From: Clostridiales bacterium
GTDB taxonomy: Bacteria > Bacillota > Clostridia > Lachnospirales > CAG-274
Length of the DNA: 5,142 nucleotides
NCBI GenBank assembly: GCA_021203425.1
Contig: JAJQBF010000292.1
Span: 1-5,142, forward strand
Reading direction: 5' to 3'
Shown: in pieces, positions 3,637 to 5,142 of the stretch
Layout: every line of letters starts with the position of its first letter
How positions within the stretch are numbered: position 1 is the stretch's first letter
The notes under the pieces: generated by a model
Seen by the model: only the letters and a program-made list of their open reading frames with translations
Database searches by the model: none
What the model was told of the DNA's origin: nothing
Program-made: the position numbers and the translations under genes

Positions 3637-5082
3637 ATGTCAGTCGGAAAATATATCCAGATGATTCTGAAACAAAAAAATATTTCTTTGACAAAGCTGT
3701 CGAAGGAAATAAATCTGAAAAGCCAAAACGCATTATACAGACTTTTCAGCGGATACCACAGCTATGAAACCGAAAAAGAGCTGATAAGCAAAATTATCGG
3801 CGCCGTTAATTTCAGCGAAGAGGAAATTTCCATAATATATAAACTGCTCGACAAAGGCAAAGAGGGCAAGTATGCCTTCAAAGTTATAGAAACGCTGCTT
3901 AATATTTATGATTCAAAAGCAGGCGGTTTTAAAACAGGAAAGACAGATTTAATTTCCCTGTTAAGCAAGTATATTTCAGACAAAAAAAGTCAGATTACGA
4001 TTGCCTTTTCGGGGATAAAAGATGCCGATATTATATATGACATTTACGAAGTATTAAAAATGTACCGCCGTAAAGTTAAAATATATAATTATTTACAGTT
4101 TCCCTTCAGAGACGAACTTGCAATATGTGAGGTTTTGGCGCTCATAAGGCTGTCTGAGTTTGAAAATTACATTCCTCTCAGGGCAGACAAATCGGTTAAA
4201 AATATGATACCCGGGCTTAATATATACGCAAAAAATTCAATGGGCTGTTATCTTCAAAAGTTAGAATTTGTAAATGACAAAATAATGCTAATTGAAACGT
4301 GTATACCGGAAAAGCTTTATGTCTATGAAGTCAGAAAGCATGAAAATATAAGCAGCTGTTGTGAACGGCTGAAATTTCCCGTTAAAAAAGTAGCTGACTA
4401 TATGAAAGTTCTCTCGGATATTAAAGAGCTTGATTCAAACAACGGCTTTTTCAGCGAAGGTGCTCCCTGTTTCGGATATTTAACAGGAGAAATACTCTGT
4501 GAAATGTTCAAAGACATAAATTACTTCGGTTTCCCCGAAGACCACCCCTACGTGGTTGATTTAATGAAAACCGTAAAAGAAAAGGACAATATTCGCTATA
4601 AAGAAGGAGTCAGAAAACGAATGTTATTCGATGTTTCAATCCTTACAAAAATGATGAAAACGGGAATCTCCGTAGACCACGCCGAAGAGTTTCTGCCTAT
4701 GACAACACAGCAGCGCAAAAAATATTTTAACTTTATTATAGATTTGGCAAAAAACAAACCTAATCTCCTGCAAATAAGAATATTAAAAGATGCATCAATG
4801 GACTGTTCTTACGTTTACGTTGAAGGTCATATGCTTTATATATACCGTTCCAAAACGGGATATACAAACGGCTCGTCTGTTATAGTCAGAGACAGCGGTG
4901 TAATCGATATTATGAATATTTTTACCGAATATGTATGGGAAAACTGTACGTTATCCGATGATGAAAGTATGAAAGTCTTGGAAAAATTAATGACAAAATA
5001 TTTGTATGAAGAAAAAGAAGCCGAATATGAAGACACAGACACTTCTGCCGATTCGGTTTACATTCAGCAGACCGACGCTTAA
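3637..5082 (+). CDS. Large XRE-type HTH regulator with an unrecognised C-terminal region
   Basis: A 481-residue soluble protein. Residues 4-72 form a Cro/C1-type DNA-binding domain: GKYIQMILKQKNIS, then LTKLSKEINL (18-27) and the recognition-helix region SQNALYRLFSG (29-39). Here the HTH is clear but divergent. The rest has no domain I can name with confidence. Residues about 105-230 are alpha/beta, with strand-like runs such as QITIAFSGI (119-127) and KIMLIETCIP (215-224). Residues about 325-360 look helical. At 376-420 comes a beta-rich section (LLQIRILKD, YVYVEGHMLYIYRS, SSVIVRD) that could be a ligand-sensing fold. The tail (458-481) is acidic and probably disordered. No membrane span, signal peptide or catalytic motif is evident. 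It is transcribed alone from its own consensus-like promoter beside a palindrome. Base composition resembles its neighbours, and no phage genes adjoin. Likely a transcriptional regulator with an unknown signal. Confidence 0.75.
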   Translation: MSVGKYIQMILKQKNISLTKLSKEINLKSQNALYRLFSGYHSYETEKELISKIIGAVNFSEEEISIIYKLLDKGKEGKYAFKVIETLLNIYDSKAGGFKTGKTDLISLLSKYISDKKSQITIAFSGIKDADIIYDIYEVLKMYRRKVKIYNYLQFPFRDELAICEVLALIRLSEFENYIPLRADKSVKNMIPGLNIYAKNSMGCYLQKLEFVNDKIMLIETCIPEKLYVYEVRKHENISSCCERLKFPVKKVADYMKVLSDIKELDSNNGFFSEGAPCFGYLTGEILCEMFKDINYFGFPEDHPYVVDLMKTVKEKDNIRYKEGVRKRMLFDVSILTKMMKTGISVDHAEEFLPMTTQQRKKYFNFIIDLAKNKPNLLQIRILKDASMDCSYVYVEGHMLYIYRSKTGYTNGSSVIVRDSGVIDIMNIFTEYVWENCTLSDDESMKVLEKLMTKYLYEEKEAEYEDTDTSADSVYIQQTDA

Positions 5083-5100
5083 AGACCCTGTAGTTCGTCC

Positions 5101-5131
5101 TTCCGCTCGAAAACATATCACTTCGGCGGAA
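5101..5131. repeat. Short imperfect inverted repeat near the right edge
   Basis: TTCCGCTCGA (5101-5110) pairs with TTCGGCGGAA (5122-5131) with one bulged base and an 11-nt loop. It starts 18 nt after the HTH-gene stop, where a terminator would be expected. However, the next bases (TCTTAAAAACG) give no real U-tract before the window ends, so the terminator role is unproven. Confidence 0.3.
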
Positions 5132-5142
5132 TCTTAAAAACG

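Noticed and set aside
4836..5142. Minus-strand open frames overlapping the end of the HTH gene, one open to the window edge
   Set aside because: They are antisense to coding sequence that is supported by a promoter and start. The translations show no motif. A convergent gene beyond the edge is possible but not visible.

Overview
The window reads as chromosome of an AT-rich, endospore-forming Gram-positive anaerobe, most likely a clostridium of the Oscillospirales/Lachnospirales type. The evidence is the spore-maturation pair spmA-spmB, an AbrB-type regulator, strong AAGGAG-like ribosome binding sites, TTGACA/TATAAT-type promoters, and a DUF1858 redox-disulfide protein typical of anaerobes. 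No phage structural gene, transposase, tRNA, rRNA or CRISPR array is visible.

Left edge (1-490, plus strand): the tail of a DUF4258 (RelE-like toxin family) gene, apparently broken by two opposite frameshifts. It is followed one base later by an intact YgiT/MqsA-type zinc-finger gene of the kind that normally partners it. This looks like a decayed toxin with a surviving antitoxin. A hairpin with a U-rich tail closes the unit.

Middle left (497-1611, minus strand): spmA and spmB, overlapping by 13 nt and translated toward the left edge. They encode two polytopic membrane proteins needed for spore-core dehydration.

Middle right (1718-3454, plus strand): a compact four-gene unit. It has a near-consensus promoter (TTGACA-17-TAGAAT) preceded by a 10-nt tandem repeat, then an AbrB-like transition-state regulator, a SHOCT-like small protein with an amphipathic 11-residue-periodic helix, signal peptidase I (lepB) with an acidic N-terminal extension, and a 68-residue DUF1858 protein. 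A very strong intrinsic terminator ends it. The spacings (14, 49 and 16 nt) and the absence of a convincing internal terminator suggest one transcript linking a growth-phase regulator to envelope and secretion functions.

Right part (3455-5142): a 180-nt regulatory interval holds two perfect 9-bp inverted repeats and a consensus-like promoter (TTGAAA-17-TATAAT). It leads into a 481-residue protein with an N-terminal XRE-type HTH and a large unrecognised C-terminal region. The second palindrome lies just upstream of the -35 box, so it is a candidate operator or activator site, and the transcript would have a leader of only about a dozen bases. This regulator and its control region are the least explained part of the window. 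I see no convincing novel multi-gene system; the best leads are this regulator, the broken toxin with its intact antitoxin-like partner, and the lepB operon.
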